Shown piece by piece: positions 63,684 through 64,000 of a DNA stretch of 64,000 bases. Numbering within the stretch: position 1 is the first letter of the stretch; every line of letters starts with the position of its first letter. This stretch comes from Saccharina japonica (Eukaryota; Sar; Phaeophyceae; Laminariales; Laminariaceae). The stretch is from contig MEHQ01004074.1 in NCBI GenBank assembly GCA_008828725.1, positions 116,032 through 180,031 of the forward strand. The letters run 5' to 3'. Under the pieces are notes generated by a model. That model was not told where the DNA came from. It searched no databases and saw nothing but the letters and a program-made list of their open reading frames with translations. The position numbers and the translations under genes were made by a program.

Positions 63684-64000
63684 AGGGCTCGCATGGGTTG
63701 GCAGGACTTGCCGACTACTTGTTAGTTGGCGGTCTAACTAACTGGCATTAGTTGGCTAGTCGGCTGGCGTTAGTTGGCTTCATTTTACATGCAAAAACAT
63801 ATTATATTCGTAAGATAAACGCCGACAGCTTTCGGGGCTGCCATCGCCGCCGGCACCGTCGATGGCGATTGGACTTTGTTTGATGCGACATGGCTTGTTT
63901 TGCAGTTGACCTCCCGGCTATCTCCCTCTCTGGGCGAGTGGTCTCATGGGGAAATGCGCGCCCCGCAGCAAAGAAGCCTGCTGTAAACAAGGAAACCCAA
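63684..64000. mobile_element. Element G, truncated by the window end
   Basis: TAGGGCTCGCATGGGTTGGC end, TAGTTGGCGG/AGTCGGCTGGCG subterminal motifs, then the element core (CGACAGCTTTCGGGGCTGCC, GGCGAGTGGTCTCATGGGGA, AAACAAGGAAACCCAA) matching 39018-39265. The right end lies beyond the window. Confidence 0.65.

Overview
The window is eukaryotic nuclear DNA from an unidentified organism. I see no bacterial-style operons, no rRNA and no convincing tRNA. The few coding signals are short exons next to splice-like sites, one with a strong Kozak context (ACCACCATGA). The rest is dense with non-autonomous DNA transposons, MITE-like hairpins, minisatellites and homopolymer tracts. This fits a repeat-rich protist or alga; I cannot name the lineage from sequence alone.

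Coding content is sparse. The best cases are: (1) a minus-strand ORF at 13726-14046 with a ParB/sulfiredoxin-like domain, ending at a possible splice donor; (2) a plus-strand first exon at 47129-47258 resembling the N-terminus of the Ragulator subunit LAMTOR5/HBXIP, ending at GAG|GTGAGA; (3) a minus-strand coiled-coil-like exon split by a transposon into 3531-3690 and 643-1069. Weaker exon candidates lie near 25095, 28217, 34653 and 41191.

Layout. 1-428: ~60 bp satellite. 643-3690: exon interrupted by a 2,459 bp TA-flanked CAGT... element (Tc1/mariner-like ends), which itself carries two units of a ~560 bp repeat, here called R560. 4914-8140: a 3.2 kb hAT-like element with a perfect 8 bp target duplication. 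8153-13690: GATC-rich repeats, minisatellites and R560 units. 13726-14046: ParB-like ORF. 14074-14097: N gap. 14098-23012: a second, indel-ridden version of 5351-14073, very probably raw long-read sequence left by gap filling rather than biology. 24242-24739: N gap inside an R560 copy. 25-46 kb: reverse and forward R560 copies, palindromic minisatellites, inverted-repeat elements and small hAT-like elements. 47129: LAMTOR5-like exon, followed by a GATC-rich repeat inside its presumed intron. 48-64 kb: MITEs, minisatellites, nested TIR elements (a TTA-flanked Harbinger-like element inside a larger inverted repeat) and a near-perfect 130 bp-arm palindrome at 62022-62345.

The genes visible here do not form a pathway. 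The coherent story is layered transposition: elements in exons, in introns and in each other, mostly without visible transposases, so the enzymes must be encoded elsewhere.
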